A stretch of 64,000 nucleotides of DNA, from positions 62,001 through 126,000 of the forward strand of contig CAVUOA010000012.1 of NCBI GenBank assembly GCA_963742955.1, read 5' to 3'. This DNA comes from CAVUOA01 sp963742955. GTDB taxonomy: Bacteria > Bacteroidota > Ignavibacteria > Tepidaquicellales > OLB5. Under the pieces are notes generated by a model that worked only from the letters and a program-made list of their open reading frames with translations, did not search any database and had not been told where the DNA came from. Of this stretch, positions 23,915 to 33,696 are shown in pieces (the stretch's first letter is position 1; each line of letters opens with the position of its first letter). A program made the position numbers and the translations under genes.

Positions 23915-23950
23915 AAATCAGGAAATCCATTGTGATTTCCTGATTTTATT
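23915..23950 (+). terminator. Rho-independent terminator of the sulfur operon
   Basis: A 13-bp perfect stem (23915-23927 with 23934-23946) and a 6-nt loop are followed by TTTTATTTTAT. It lies about 30 bp after the transporter stop codon on the plus strand. Confidence 0.85.
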
Positions 23951-23980
23951 TTATCTCTTCTTAAGTTTAATTCTTGTCAT

Positions 23981-24005
23981 AAAAAAACAAGGGCTTGCGC
24001 CCTTG
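23981..24005 (-). terminator. Rho-independent terminator after the cohesin-like gene
   Basis: On the minus strand CAAGGGC-GCAA-GCCCTTG is followed by TTTTTTT. It lies about 45 bp past the stop of the gene at 24050-24889. Confidence 0.85.
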
Positions 24006-24049
24006 CTATTCAACTAACACAGGAAGGAAGAGTGATTGGTAGGAAAACT

Positions 24050-24889
24050 TTATTTTACTAAAATCATTTTTTTAACACTTGAATAATCACCGGCTTCAAG
24101 CTTATAGATATAAGTGCCGCTTGCAAGGTTACCTGCATCCCAGCTTACATCATAACTGCCTGCATTCTTCTTTTCATCTACTAGTTTGATTACCTCTCTG
24201 CCCAATACATCGTATATTATCAGCTTTGCGTACGTTGCTTTCGGTAAATCAAACTTTATTGTTGTGCTGGGATTGAACGGGTTGGGATAGTTCTGGTACA
24301 GGTTATATACTGTTGGGATTACTGTTGTATTGTTTTCTGTATTTACTACTATTCCCCCCGGAGGATTGGTTATATTCCATGTTGTGTTATAGGTCAACAG
24401 TACTGTACTGTCAAACACTGTTGTCGGAAACTGGTCCGGCGGTACCCTGAAGGTCATTGTGGCTAACACTGTCGAATCTATCCTGTTCCACCTCAATGTT
24501 GCTAAGCGGTATGTACCGGGTGCAAAACTGTAAAACCCGCTCGTGTTGAAGGTTAATATATTCAGTCCTATTGCTGCACCGCTGGCTACCGATGTGGTTG
24601 TCATTGCCAGATATCCGTTGGCATTGTGTATGTTAGCATTGGGGTTTATTGCAGGATTATCAGCTTTTACCGTCAATCCTGCTGTATTCGGCGTGGTTGC
24701 GAAGTTTACCCTGATATTGGATGAACCTACCGCCCAGGTCTGGCCTGCTGGTACCGTTACATTCAGGTCATAACAGAAATAAAAGTTCTCTACTCTCGGA
24801 TTCGTCAGTGTGAACGTTGCTTTTATCTGTGCCTCTGATATATTTGCCAGTATGAATGTTAAGAAAACTAATAAAAGTGTTTTTCTCAT
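24050..24889 (-). CDS. Cohesin-like domain protein with a T9SS sorting domain
   Basis: This 279-residue protein has a signal peptide (MRKTLLLVFLTFILANISEAQ). A single beta-sandwich domain (about 22-170) resembles cohesins: FYFCYDLNVTVPAGQTWAVGSSNIRVNF near the start and LNILTFNTSGFYSFAPGTYRLATLRW in the middle. The rest is a T9SS sorting domain (LYQNYPNPFNPSTTIKF to KKMILVK), without palindrome insertion. The gene directly upstream encodes a giant protein ending in a dockerin-like module and lacking a sorting domain. The small protein may therefore be its surface tether. The cohesin assignment is by pattern only. Confidence 0.65.
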   Translation of the reverse strand: MRKTLLLVFLTFILANISEAQIKATFTLTNPRVENFYFCYDLNVTVPAGQTWAVGSSNIRVNFATTPNTAGLTVKADNPAINPNANIHNANGYLAMTTTSVASGAAIGLNILTFNTSGFYSFAPGTYRLATLRWNRIDSTVLATMTFRVPPDQFPTTVFDSTVLLTYNTTWNITNPPGGIVVNTENNTTVIPTVYNLYQNYPNPFNPSTTIKFDLPKATYAKLIIYDVLGREVIKLVDEKKNAGSYDVSWDAGNLASGTYIYKLEAGDYSSVKKMILVK

Positions 24890-24951
24890 GATTGTTTTTA
24901 TTCCTTAAATATTTTACAATTCTTTTATTTTAAAATTGTTATCCCTTTTTT

Positions 24952-24984
24952 AGACCTGACAGATGTTTAATACCTGTCAGGTCT
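24952..24984. repeat. Perfect 11-bp hairpin between the dockerin and cohesin genes
   Basis: AGACCTGACAG and CTGTCAGGTCT flank an 11-nt loop in the 111-bp gap. No U tract follows directly on the minus strand, so it could attenuate or stabilise the mRNA rather than fully terminate. It begins 16 bp past the giant gene's stop. Confidence 0.7.
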
Positions 24985-25000
24985 ATTCAAAAAGGATAGT

Positions 25001-28000
25001 TTAATTATTATTGTTCTTCTTTATTTCTTTGAATGTTTTCTGTATTTCCTTCAAATCCTTGCGGTTTGCAGGGTTCAGAACCACTGTAGAAGGTCTTGAA
25101 AGGGTTATACCGTAGTTCAGTATCAGTATCTGCTGGTCTACACCGGTTACGTCCTCGTCTCCGTTGAAGTCACAGCTTAGGTAGCCCTGGGTTCCGAACT
25201 GTGAGATAAATATCGGGATATCCAATGCTCCTATTTCTCCGTCCTGGTTCGGGTCTCCGCCGTATAATACCCATACCGTGCCTACCTGTTTCATATTATC
25301 GCCGTATGCCATATTTGCTGCTGTTGTAAAGTCATAACTTGTTGTATTACCGCCTGTGAAGTTAACACCGTATTTGCTCCATGTCTCAAGATGGTTCCTG
25401 TGGCGGACTACTATGTAATACCTCCCTGTGGTTACCCTTGAGAACGGTGTTGTTACCGAACCCGTTGCTCCCAATAATATCTTCACACTATCCACAAATG
25501 CATACCCCTGAGTACTGTCTGCAAGATATATGTTTATTGTATCTGCCACCTGGGAAAGAGGTGAATCATTTATTTTACCCTTGGTAATATTACCTTTGGT
25601 CATATTGCCTTTGACCGGATTATCTCCCGGTTCAGGCGCATAGAAACCTTCGAGATAAACCTTTAATGTAAGGCTCGGGAATAATGCCTGTGTGGTGAAG
25701 CTCCATACTGCAGAATAACTGCTGGTACCGTATGTATTCTTAGCGCTTACCCTCCAGTAATATGTAGTTTGCTGTGAGAGTCCGGATACCGCTTTTACTG
25801 TGTCAGTAAGAGTTGAATCATCAACAACAAAACTGGTGAAACCTGAATTTGTTGATAACTGTACCCTGTATGTAACTGCATAAGATGAAGGATGCCATAT
25901 AAGGTTCAGATTCAGCGGCTGACCAATAGCTCCGTTTAATGGTGATAGGAGTACTGGTGTTACCGGAACAGCTGCCGTAACAAAGTTCCCTTCATCAGCG
26001 CCAATATCAGGTGTAGTCACATTTCTTAAATTTCCGTCAATATCATCGGTAACAGCTGCAATAAACTGACCTGCATTAGAAACCGGGGTAGCCTGTGTAG
26101 AATCTATATGCAAATTTGAATCTGCAAAGAATACAGGACTGCCCGAGATGCTGTTTAAGTCTTTCCCTGTTGCAGTACGCCAGTCTGTTAACGTTAATTT
26201 ATCACCGCCTAAGTATCCTAGAACACCAGGCGTTCCCGTTGCATAATAATCGCAGTAGTTAATATCTGTATAAGCTGTGTTGGCAGCGGCACTGTATATT
26301 GCGTAACTCTTATCGGTTGTGCTGTTTGTATTATCGTAAGAATTAACAAATATGTTATCCCTTACATTTATTAGAGTTACACCGCTGGCAATGTATAGTG
26401 CAGTGTGAACCGTAGCACTTGTATAACCTGAGTAAGCGCCATAAAGATTCACAGAGTTAAAGTAAACATTCACCGTACTAATAGTACCGTCTATTGCAAT
26501 GCCTATACCCCAGTATGTTGATGAAGCATCTGACGTAGCAGTTACATTCCAGACGAAATTATTAATTATATCTATATTAGCCGGAGATACTGAGGTTACT
26601 ATATTGATACCCCTTGCACCATATCCGCTAGCGCTAGAATTTAATAGTCCGCTGATTTTATTTTTCCTTATGCTTACCCCGGAAGTAGTGCTAAATACAT
26701 AAATTCCGAAAGGCGCTGAAGAATATGATGTTGTTATATTAGAAATTGTGTTTCCTGTAATACTTACATTAGAATTGGGATAAGCTGATGATACTGCAAT
26801 TCCTCTTGGAGGTCCGGTAGTTGCAACAAAGTTAGATATTGTATTATTAGAGATTGTGCTGTTAACGGTACCTGTAGCAAACCAGATTCCTGTAGTATTG
26901 CTTGCATCAAGAATATTGAAATTACCTATATTGTTATTAGAAATATTTGCACCATCTACACCCTGCACATAAACACCAACCAGCCTTACCGGATTTGTTA
27001 AAGAGTTAAAGTCATTTCCTATAATATTTAAACCGCTTCCGTTGCCCGTAGAGATGTTTGCTATTGCATATAATGCAATGTACGCTAATTGGAAGCTGTT
27101 ATTTTGAATTGTAATATTATTAAACCATCCGGCTGAAGCAGCTACAGAACCATCCGATATTATCAATGAAGAACTTGTGTTTGTTCCGTTGAAAATTGTG
27201 CAGTTCTTTACTGTTACATTGGTGATGGGCGTAGTTCCGGAAGAACCGATAAGCATAACCTGCGGGGTTGTTGTACCTGTATTTTGTATGGTTAAATCTC
27301 TCGTGGTTCCGTTGGTTGTATTCGAACCGTCTATTGTAACATAGTTTGTATTAATTATTTTCATCATCGCACCTGATATTGAACCGGCGATTGTAGGTGA
27401 TACGCCTGTTGCAGGCTTAATGGTAATGGTATTGGATGCGCTAACCCCTGCCACACTATTCAATGCAAGGGGATAGGTTTCTGTAGGATACGCTGCATCA
27501 ACAAGCTGGAACGTTACAGGTCCCTGAACTCCCCTGTTGTTTATATCACCAAAAGCTGCTGTTATTGTTGGGTATACGCCTAGCGGAGCATCTTTACCCG
27601 TATTCTGTAATCCGTATTTAGCAAGGTCTTCTTTTCTTATTTCAGCTCTATCAAAGCTTGTATAAGGTACACCGTTATCCATAAGAACCTGATAAGTTTC
27701 TGTTACCTCAACTATTTTAGTTTTGGTAGTTTTATCAATGGCTTCAGTTGTATTTTGGTCAGGTGTTTCTTTTCCTTTTTCTATATTGATTGGTTTATTA
27801 AGATTTTCTACAGGAATCTCTTTCTTAACAGTTCGGGTCATTGTAACAGGAGTAAGATTTTTACCGGTTACTTTATTGAATAAAGACAATCCGACTGTAT
27901 AGATTCCTGATAGCGGCGAATCAACAATAATATATTTATTTGGTGCAGAAGGTGCTGTAGTTCCCGGAGGATTAATTCCGTTTCCGCCGCCCGGATTTGT

Positions 28001-31000
28001 TGCACAGTTAGGAGGAAGCGGAGGTGTTGCGCCTATATCCTGCGCTGCGGCATAATAGAAAACTGTATCTCCAAGTGAAACGCCGCCTAATGAATCATTA
28101 ACTATTGTAAAAGTATAAACGTTACCTGCCTGTGAGGTTTTGTTTCTGTATTTAAATGTTCCGTTAATACCTTTTTTATAATAAATTCTCGGGTCATTAG
28201 GAGCTGTGTTTTGAACTCCTGAATTGTCTGTAATCGTTATATCAATATTTCTGTTTGCAGTACTTTGTGTGTGACCTAACGGGGTATAAGTAATCGTAGG
28301 TGCCTGCAGGTCGCCGAGAATAAAAGTACCTTCGTCTGCACCAACATCTGGTGTTGACGCATTTCTGGTCTGACCATCAAAATCCGTATTTACAACTATT
28401 GGAGTTGTAACAGGTGTTCCTGCGCTCTCGATTCCTGTTGGAGTAGAAGTTAAAATATGAAGGTCATAAGGCTGAGTAGAAACATTGACGAATGGAGGAT
28501 TTTCAGTCATCGAATTAGTTTCTCTTGGAGTCATAAACGTTTTGTACGTACCTATATCCTGAACAGAATTCGTACCGTCATAGAATATTAATTTATTTGC
28601 AGCAGGAGAACCAGCAAAGAAGCAGTTATTGTTAGATATATTGGCATACGTTGTAAGGGATGCCGTGCTTCTGTAATATGCTACAATATTGCCTCCTAAA
28701 GAACCCGGAGTTGACATGTTAACTGCAATATTGTTTCTCATATCAACTGTTGGAGTTGTAGATGCATATATAGCTGCAGTACCAAATGATGTCCCGGTAC
28801 TGACCGAATTTAAGTAAATTGAGTTGTAATATGTATTGACAGTAGTTCCGCCGGAGATGTACAGACCCATTAATGCAAGTGTAGAGCTTATAGAATCGCA
28901 GCGGATATCGGAAATCATATTATTATATACATTCACAGTAGTTCCGCTTCCGATTGTGAGACCGTATCCAAATCCTGTAGCTGTTCTTAAATCGGTTACT
29001 GTGTTTTTATATACATTAACAGTTGTACCTCCGGAAGTATAAATACCATAAACGGCACCTGTTAAGGACGAATATATCATTCTCGAGGTGTTATTGTAAA
29101 TATTTTTAGTAACCGAAGTTGCCAAATTATACTGCGGGTATAAAGTTGCCGCAACTCCAGGTGCTGATTTTATATTGTACGTCGAATTATTGTAAAAATT
29201 AGATGTCCCGATGTAAGCCGCATTTGAAATGTACATTCCGTACAATGCAGCTGCGCCGGCAGGTTTGTAAATATTTCTTATAATATTATCATGATACGTG
29301 ACATTTGAAGCATAATAATTATATACATACATGTAATAACTCGCTGTTGTTGTTGATGCCACCGAGTCATTTTCTATAATATTATTATAAGCATTAACTG
29401 TTTCGTTGCCATAATATATATACATTCCGTAAAAAGAACCTGTACTTGGTGCAGACTGCGTCCTTTTGTTACCTGACATATAATTATTTGTGAAGTTTTC
29501 GGTGCTGCCTGAAAGAGGAGCTGTGTTATAGGGGTAGAAATATATTCCGTATATTGAACCGGTAGTTGTTTGTGCGCTGCCCCCCCATTTATTGTCAACG
29601 AATTTATTAGAGTCAACATTAAGGTTGTAGGCTGAAGTATAATATATGTAATATCCGTATAAAGTACCGGTTGTCATTGCAGTACTGGTCATACCTGTAA
29701 CATTATTTCGCTTAATAGTTACTGTGTTATTTGTACCGTTATACCCTGCATAGTAAATGTACATTCCGTAAGCTGCACCTGTGGTGGTCGCTGTTGTGTC
29801 TGAAACAGTATTATTGTAAATATTTATACTGGAATTGTAACCGTAGTAAATATACAATCCGTAGAGAGTAGTGGTGGTACCAGTTCCTCCGGTTACTGTA
29901 TTGTTACTTACTGCAATGCTATCCTGATAGTTTGTTGAAATGCCATAAGCTATGGTCGAACTGCCGCCGTAAAGTCTGATAATATTTCCGCCTTGCACTC
30001 CGATTTCATTAAAATGGTCATAAAATGCATAAGGTGATGTTGCATCTGCATATCCGTAAACATAAACACCTGAATAACAATTTTGAATGGTGTTATTGTA
30101 AAATTTATTACTGGAGTTTGTTCCGCTAAAAGCAGTGACTACCAGAGTTGAAGTGGATGCAGTTGTATGGTTATTTGAATATATTCCCTTTGTATTGACA
30201 TTTGTTTTGTTCAGATTAATAACACAGTTTTTAATTGTATTATTCTGAGAACCGTTAGTCCCGTCAACCTTAAGAAGAGCATAGCCCCATTCCATCTGTG
30301 CGGTAGTTGTTGTGTTTGATGCGCTTTCCTGTAAATCAATACCGTCGAAAGTAACGTAATCGGCGCCTGAAAGCTTAATAATACCGTCGAGTGTTGTGCT
30401 GACACCTACGCCGGCTGTTATTAACGGATTTGCTCCTGAACCTGATTTCTGGAAAATAATCGGTCCGGCTGCTGTTCCCGAAGCAGTTAAAATAAGGTTT
30501 GCTGCTGTTTCGGTATATCCTGCTGCAACATTAAATGTCACAGGGCTTGTACCGCAAACGCCGTATGAGTTGAGTGCGGTTATTGCAGCTGCAATTGAAG
30601 CGTAGCTTCCGGGTATTGTGTACGGTCCGCAAAGCGAGCCGCCTACTATTTGTCTGTTTCCTGCCGGGGCTGTTACTGTTGGAATTCTTGAAGTATCTGC
30701 TACTGTTAAAGAATTGCATTGAGCGTCCAGAGTATCATTTTGACCTGCTGTACCAGGTACATCGTAAGTTAACCAGAAATAATTTGTTCCGCTTTCAAGA
30801 GCCTGTGAACCGTTTATTGTAAATGTGCCGTTAGGAGAAACATAAGTGCCGAACAGACTTGCCGTTGAGAATGAGCTGCTGGTACCTGTGTAATATAATT
30901 TTGCATTGGTAATATCGGTCGAGGGGTTTGTTGACCCGTTAGTTCCAAGATTAAAGCTGGTAGCTGAAATTGGAGTTAAAGTATATGCCGTTACAACCTG

Positions 31001-31552
31001 AATCTGTATTATCTGATTGTTTACTGTACCCGCCGTAACGTTTATTCCTGATTGAAGTTGGTTAGTTGTGCTTGATACATAAATCATTGGTGCAATTACC
31101 GGCGGTGTCCATGTGAATGTCAATCCTGCAGCGGGATAATTGGTTGAGCTGAATGAATTATAAGAACAAGCTACACCGGCTGTTGTTAATGTCCATCCCG
31201 TTGTTTGTGTCCTTGTATTGAAATCTGCATTAGTAGCTCCCATTAGGCCAACTTGAACGTCCGTTATAGAAGTAGATGGTGTTTCAGGGTTGTAAATAAA
31301 ATCTATCTTATTGGTTGTTTCATAAAGCTTTACCTGGAAATCCAATTCATTATTACCTGTTGAGTAAATTCCCCAATGATACCATTCAATTGTGCATACT
31401 CTGTTAGGTGCAACACCGGTTGTCTGGTAGTACATTGCATTATCAGATGCACCCGGACCGCCTCTTAAATCGCGTGCAAACGGCGCGATTATATTTGCAT
31501 ATGAGCCTGAGCAAATAGGTGAGTAACCGGAAGGAGTCCCTGCTCCCATCAT
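25001..31552 (-). CDS. Giant secreted beta-helix/FN3 protein with dockerin-like C-terminus (main frame)
   Basis: This 2183-residue frame is the bulk of a surface protein whose signal peptide lies in the frame at 31672-32025. It opens with a beta-sandwich (ARDLRGGPGASDN), then two units of the form PYTIPGSYASIAAAI / GVYPTITAAFGDI, each followed by long right-handed beta-helix repeats (NNTIQNC, YNNTVSDT, NNIGNFNI). A fibronectin type III domain lies near 1870-1960 (PLNGAIGQPLNL to WRVSAKNTYGTSSYSAVWSF). The C-terminus has two calcium-loop-like repeats (GDPNQDGEIGALDI, CDFNGDEDVTGVDQ), as in dockerins. No T9SS sorting domain is present. The true gene probably spans 25001-32025. Confidence 0.75.
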   Translation of the reverse strand: MMGAGTPSGYSPICSGSYANIIAPFARDLRGGPGASDNAMYYQTTGVAPNRVCTIEWYHWGIYSTGNNELDFQVKLYETTNKIDFIYNPETPSTSITDVQVGLMGATNADFNTRTQTTGWTLTTAGVACSYNSFSSTNYPAAGLTFTWTPPVIAPMIYVSSTTNQLQSGINVTAGTVNNQIIQIQVVTAYTLTPISATSFNLGTNGSTNPSTDITNAKLYYTGTSSSFSTASLFGTYVSPNGTFTINGSQALESGTNYFWLTYDVPGTAGQNDTLDAQCNSLTVADTSRIPTVTAPAGNRQIVGGSLCGPYTIPGSYASIAAAITALNSYGVCGTSPVTFNVAAGYTETAANLILTASGTAAGPIIFQKSGSGANPLITAGVGVSTTLDGIIKLSGADYVTFDGIDLQESASNTTTTAQMEWGYALLKVDGTNGSQNNTIKNCVINLNKTNVNTKGIYSNNHTTASTSTLVVTAFSGTNSSNKFYNNTIQNCYSGVYVYGYADATSPYAFYDHFNEIGVQGGNIIRLYGGSSTIAYGISTNYQDSIAVSNNTVTGGTGTTTTLYGLYIYYGYNSSINIYNNTVSDTTATTTGAAYGMYIYYAGYNGTNNTVTIKRNNVTGMTSTAMTTGTLYGYYIYYTSAYNLNVDSNKFVDNKWGGSAQTTTGSIYGIYFYPYNTAPLSGSTENFTNNYMSGNKRTQSAPSTGSFYGMYIYYGNETVNAYNNIIENDSVASTTTASYYMYVYNYYASNVTYHDNIIRNIYKPAGAAALYGMYISNAAYIGTSNFYNNSTYNIKSAPGVAATLYPQYNLATSVTKNIYNNTSRMIYSSLTGAVYGIYTSGGTTVNVYKNTVTDLRTATGFGYGLTIGSGTTVNVYNNMISDIRCDSISSTLALMGLYISGGTTVNTYYNSIYLNSVSTGTSFGTAAIYASTTPTVDMRNNIAVNMSTPGSLGGNIVAYYRSTASLTTYANISNNNCFFAGSPAANKLIFYDGTNSVQDIGTYKTFMTPRETNSMTENPPFVNVSTQPYDLHILTSTPTGIESAGTPVTTPIVVNTDFDGQTRNASTPDVGADEGTFILGDLQAPTITYTPLGHTQSTANRNIDITITDNSGVQNTAPNDPRIYYKKGINGTFKYRNKTSQAGNVYTFTIVNDSLGGVSLGDTVFYYAAAQDIGATPPLPPNCATNPGGGNGINPPGTTAPSAPNKYIIVDSPLSGIYTVGLSLFNKVTGKNLTPVTMTRTVKKEIPVENLNKPINIEKGKETPDQNTTEAIDKTTKTKIVEVTETYQVLMDNGVPYTSFDRAEIRKEDLAKYGLQNTGKDAPLGVYPTITAAFGDINNRGVQGPVTFQLVDAAYPTETYPLALNSVAGVSASNTITIKPATGVSPTIAGSISGAMMKIINTNYVTIDGSNTTNGTTRDLTIQNTGTTTPQVMLIGSSGTTPITNVTVKNCTIFNGTNTSSSLIISDGSVAASAGWFNNITIQNNSFQLAYIALYAIANISTGNGSGLNIIGNDFNSLTNPVRLVGVYVQGVDGANISNNNIGNFNILDASNTTGIWFATGTVNSTISNNTISNFVATTGPPRGIAVSSAYPNSNVSITGNTISNITTSYSSAPFGIYVFSTTSGVSIRKNKISGLLNSSASGYGARGINIVTSVSPANIDIINNFVWNVTATSDASSTYWGIGIAIDGTISTVNVYFNSVNLYGAYSGYTSATVHTALYIASGVTLINVRDNIFVNSYDNTNSTTDKSYAIYSAAANTAYTDINYCDYYATGTPGVLGYLGGDKLTLTDWRTATGKDLNSISGSPVFFADSNLHIDSTQATPVSNAGQFIAAVTDDIDGNLRNVTTPDIGADEGNFVTAAVPVTPVLLSPLNGAIGQPLNLNLIWHPSSYAVTYRVQLSTNSGFTSFVVDDSTLTDTVKAVSGLSQQTTYYWRVSAKNTYGTSSYSAVWSFTTQALFPSLTLKVYLEGFYAPEPGDNPVKGNMTKGNITKGKINDSPLSQVADTINIYLADSTQGYAFVDSVKILLGATGSVTTPFSRVTTGRYYIVVRHRNHLETWSKYGVNFTGGNTTSYDFTTAANMAYGDNMKQVGTVWVLYGGDPNQDGEIGALDIPIFISQFGTQGYLSCDFNGDEDVTGVDQQILILNYGITLSRPSTVVLNPANRKDLKEIQKTFKEIKKNNNN

Positions 31553-31671
31553 TATCCAACCATTGCATGTAGGTGTGCATGTTGTAAAATCTGCTCCGTT
31601 GAAATTAAATGTAAAACCAATAGGAACGTTTTTATAACCGTCATCACAAGTATTTGTATCCAGTGTTCCTG

Positions 31672-32025
31672 TTAAATAAATTGAAGAAAACGTTGTAGTA
31701 GATTGAGTAAATGTATACCCGCTTGCAGCGTCAGTTTGAAAAGATTGCCGTATATAGCCGAAAAATTATTCCATGGAAGCCTTTGGGAGGTTTTCACATT
31801 GAAATTATTGTTTTCATCAATATAAAACAATCCACTCGGGTCTATGGGCTTCGGTGTGTTAATATCCCGTCCTGCATTGACTTTATACAGTTCATATTCT
31901 TTCCAGAACTGTGCCTTCTTGTTTGTGTATTCAGGGTTGTTGCATTCAACGCATTGTGATAAAAGTTTCAGATTGAAAGAAAGAATAAACAGAGATGCAA
32001 TTGCGATAGTAAATATCTTTTTCAT
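31672..32025 (-). CDS. N-terminal part of the giant dockerin protein (frameshifted)
   Basis: This 117-residue frame holds the signal peptide (MKKIFTIAIASLFILSFNLKLLSQ) and about 70 residues of mature protein (CVECNNPEYTNKKAQFWKEY). After AIYGNLF it is out of frame. The other frame continues QTDAASGYTFTQSTTTFSSIY straight into the 25001-31552 protein. The shift falls in a run of four Ts on the coding strand (31739-31742), where five would restore the frame, so a homopolymer error is plausible. Confidence 0.75.
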   Translation of the reverse strand: MKKIFTIAIASLFILSFNLKLLSQCVECNNPEYTNKKAQFWKEYELYKVNAGRDINTPKPIDPSGLFYIDENNNFNVKTSQRLPWNNFSAIYGNLFKLTLQAGIHLLNLLQRFLQFI

Positions 32026-32163
32026 AAAATTTTTGAAATTAAAATTATTTTAATGAATTGTATTCCTATTAATTAGATATGATTTTTGTAATGTAAAGGT
32101 CTCTAACTTTCAAATATAGTTACACATGAAAAACGAACATATAAGAGTATTTCCGATTTTCAT

Positions 32164-32192
32164 GAAGGATATATCTTATTTTTGTGTAGGAA
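32164..32192 (-). promoter_or_regulatory. 29-bp element upstream of the giant dockerin gene (copy 1)
   Basis: On the minus strand it reads TTCCTACACAAAAATAAGA followed by TATATCCTTC. It matches the element at 33011-33039 in 27 of 29 positions. It lies 138 nt upstream of the ATG at 32025, almost the distance of the other copy from the response-regulator start. A TATATTTG box (Bacteroidota -7-like) follows on the same strand near 32115. It is probably a shared operator or promoter part. Confidence 0.55.
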
Positions 32193-32239
32193 AATGCTTA
32201 CAAGGGAATGTCTAATTTTTGTAATTCTCACATGAATTT

Positions 32240-32875
32240 TTAGTTTACAATAAGTTTGTTCTTTAGAGCATAATGAACAAGTTCCACATTAGATTTGAAG
32301 TTGAGTTTGTCCATAATTCTTGTTCTGTAAGTACATACGGTTTTAACACTTATTTGAAGGTTTTGTGCAATATCTTTCATAGCACTTCCCGAGGCTATAA
32401 GACACATCACCTGAAATTCCCGCTCCGAGAGTTCTTTATGAGAAGTGATTTGATTTCCGCTGAAGACAAAATTTGAAACACTGGTATCAAGCGTTGACCC
32501 GATATATTTTTTTCCGTTTGCTACGGCTCTTATTGCAATTACAAGCTCTTCCGGTATGCTGTCTTTGTTAAGATACCCGTTTGCTCCTGTTCTGAATGCT
32601 CTGATTGCAATCTCTTCTTCCTTATGCATGCTGAGAATAATTATTTTAGAATCCGGTTTTTTGCTTTTTAACTCTATAAGTACATCCAGCCCGTTCTTGT
32701 CAGGAAATGCTATATCAAGTATCATTATATCCCACCCGTTACTGTCATATTGCTGAATAATTTCCTGGGCTGTTGATGCCTCTCCGGCAATTACAATATC
32801 TTTCTCTGAAGAAAGGATATGTTTCAGTCCCTTCCTCACTACATAATGGTCGTCTGCTATGAATACTCTTATCAT
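32240..32875 (-). CDS. NarL/LuxR-type response regulator
   Basis: This 211-residue regulator has a receiver domain (acid pair D8-D9, phosphoacceptor Asp54 in ILDIAFPDKNG, SM and Lys in NGYLNKDS) and a C-terminal LuxR-type helix-turn-helix (LSEREFQVMCLIASG, QISVKTVCTYRTRIMDKL). It is a close paralogue of the regulator at 33058-33696. It has its own 180-bp upstream gap containing the 29-bp element, so it may be transcribed separately and be a target of the same system. Confidence 0.9.
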   Translation of the reverse strand: MIRVFIADDHYVVRKGLKHILSSEKDIVIAGEASTAQEIIQQYDSNGWDIMILDIAFPDKNGLDVLIELKSKKPDSKIIILSMHKEEEIAIRAFRTGANGYLNKDSIPEELVIAIRAVANGKKYIGSTLDTSVSNFVFSGNQITSHKELSEREFQVMCLIASGSAMKDIAQNLQISVKTVCTYRTRIMDKLNFKSNVELVHYALKNKLIVN

Positions 32876-33010
32876 TGGTATATATAATTTTTATAAGTAA
32901 ATCTTGTATAAACCCTATAAAAACTGAATTCTGAAACGGAATACAGATTTTACTTATTTAATATATATTAAATGAATTGTGAAAAAAATAAGAGGAAATA
33001 GTATTTTCTT

Positions 33011-33039
33011 GAAGGATTTATCTTATTTTGGTGTAGGAA
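33011..33039 (-). promoter_or_regulatory. 29-bp element upstream of a response regulator (copy 2)
   Basis: Differs from 32164-32192 at two of 29 positions. It lies 135 nt upstream of the response-regulator start at 32875. Its core TGTAGGAA (plus strand) also occurs at 35059-35066, upstream of the histidine kinase gene. Confidence 0.55.
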
Positions 33040-33057
33040 TTGTCCTATAAGAAATGT

Positions 33058-33696
33058 TCAAAGGGCTACTACAAGGTGGTGCCTTATAGCATAGTGGGTA
33101 AGTTCTACGTTGCTTTTTAGGTTCATTTTTTCAAGAATTCTGGCTCTGTATGTGCTCACAGTCTTTACACTAAGATTTAATTCAATTGCTATTTGCGAGA
33201 GTGAGTTACCTGAAGCAATAAGACACATAACCTGGAATTCTCTCTCTGATAGGAATTCGTGTGGGAGTATACTGCTGTCTTTATCTATTGACATGGCTAT
33301 AGATTCGGCAAGAGAAGAACTAATATATTTCCCTCCCTTGTAGATTCTTCGGATGGCTTTAATAAGTTCTCCGGGAACGCTGTCCTTGTTAAGATATCCC
33401 GATGCACCGGTTTTAAGAGCCCGCAAGGCAATTTCTTCTTCGGGATGCATTGAAAGAATAAGTACTTTGATTTCCGGTCTTTTATTTTTAATTTCTATCA
33501 GAACATCAAGCCCGTTTTTCCCCGGCATGGTAATATCCAAAACTATAATGTTCCAGTCATGGTCATAAAGCTGCTGCATTATTTCATCGGAATTTGAAGC
33601 TTCTCCCAGAACAATTATCTCAGGGTCTTCAGTTATAATCTGAATTATCCCTCTTCTGACAACAGCATGGTCATCTGCAATTAATACATTTATCAT
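33058..33696 (-). CDS. NarL/LuxR-type response regulator paired with the adjacent kinase
   Basis: This 212-residue protein has a receiver domain (D8-D9, phosphoacceptor Asp54 in VLDITMPGKNG, conserved Lys in GYLNKDSVPG) and a LuxR-type DNA-binding domain (LSEREFQVMCLIASGNSLSQIA, SVKTVSTYRARILEKM). Its ATG overlaps the stop of the histidine kinase by four bases (ATGA), which marks it as the cognate regulator. The paralogue at 32240-32875 shares most receiver and HTH residues, suggesting a tandem duplication. Confidence 0.9.
   Translation of the reverse strand: MINVLIADDHAVVRRGIIQIITEDPEIIVLGEASNSDEIMQQLYDHDWNIIVLDITMPGKNGLDVLIEIKNKRPEIKVLILSMHPEEEIALRALKTGASGYLNKDSVPGELIKAIRRIYKGGKYISSSLAESIAMSIDKDSSILPHEFLSEREFQVMCLIASGNSLSQIAIELNLSVKTVSTYRARILEKMNLKSNVELTHYAIRHHLVVAL

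Noticed and set aside
25001..31552. Phage tail-spike or adhesin of phage origin
   Set aside because: Beta-helix repeats occur in tail spikes, but the signal peptide, FN3 domain and dockerin-like end, and the lack of any phage gene nearby, favour a host surface protein.
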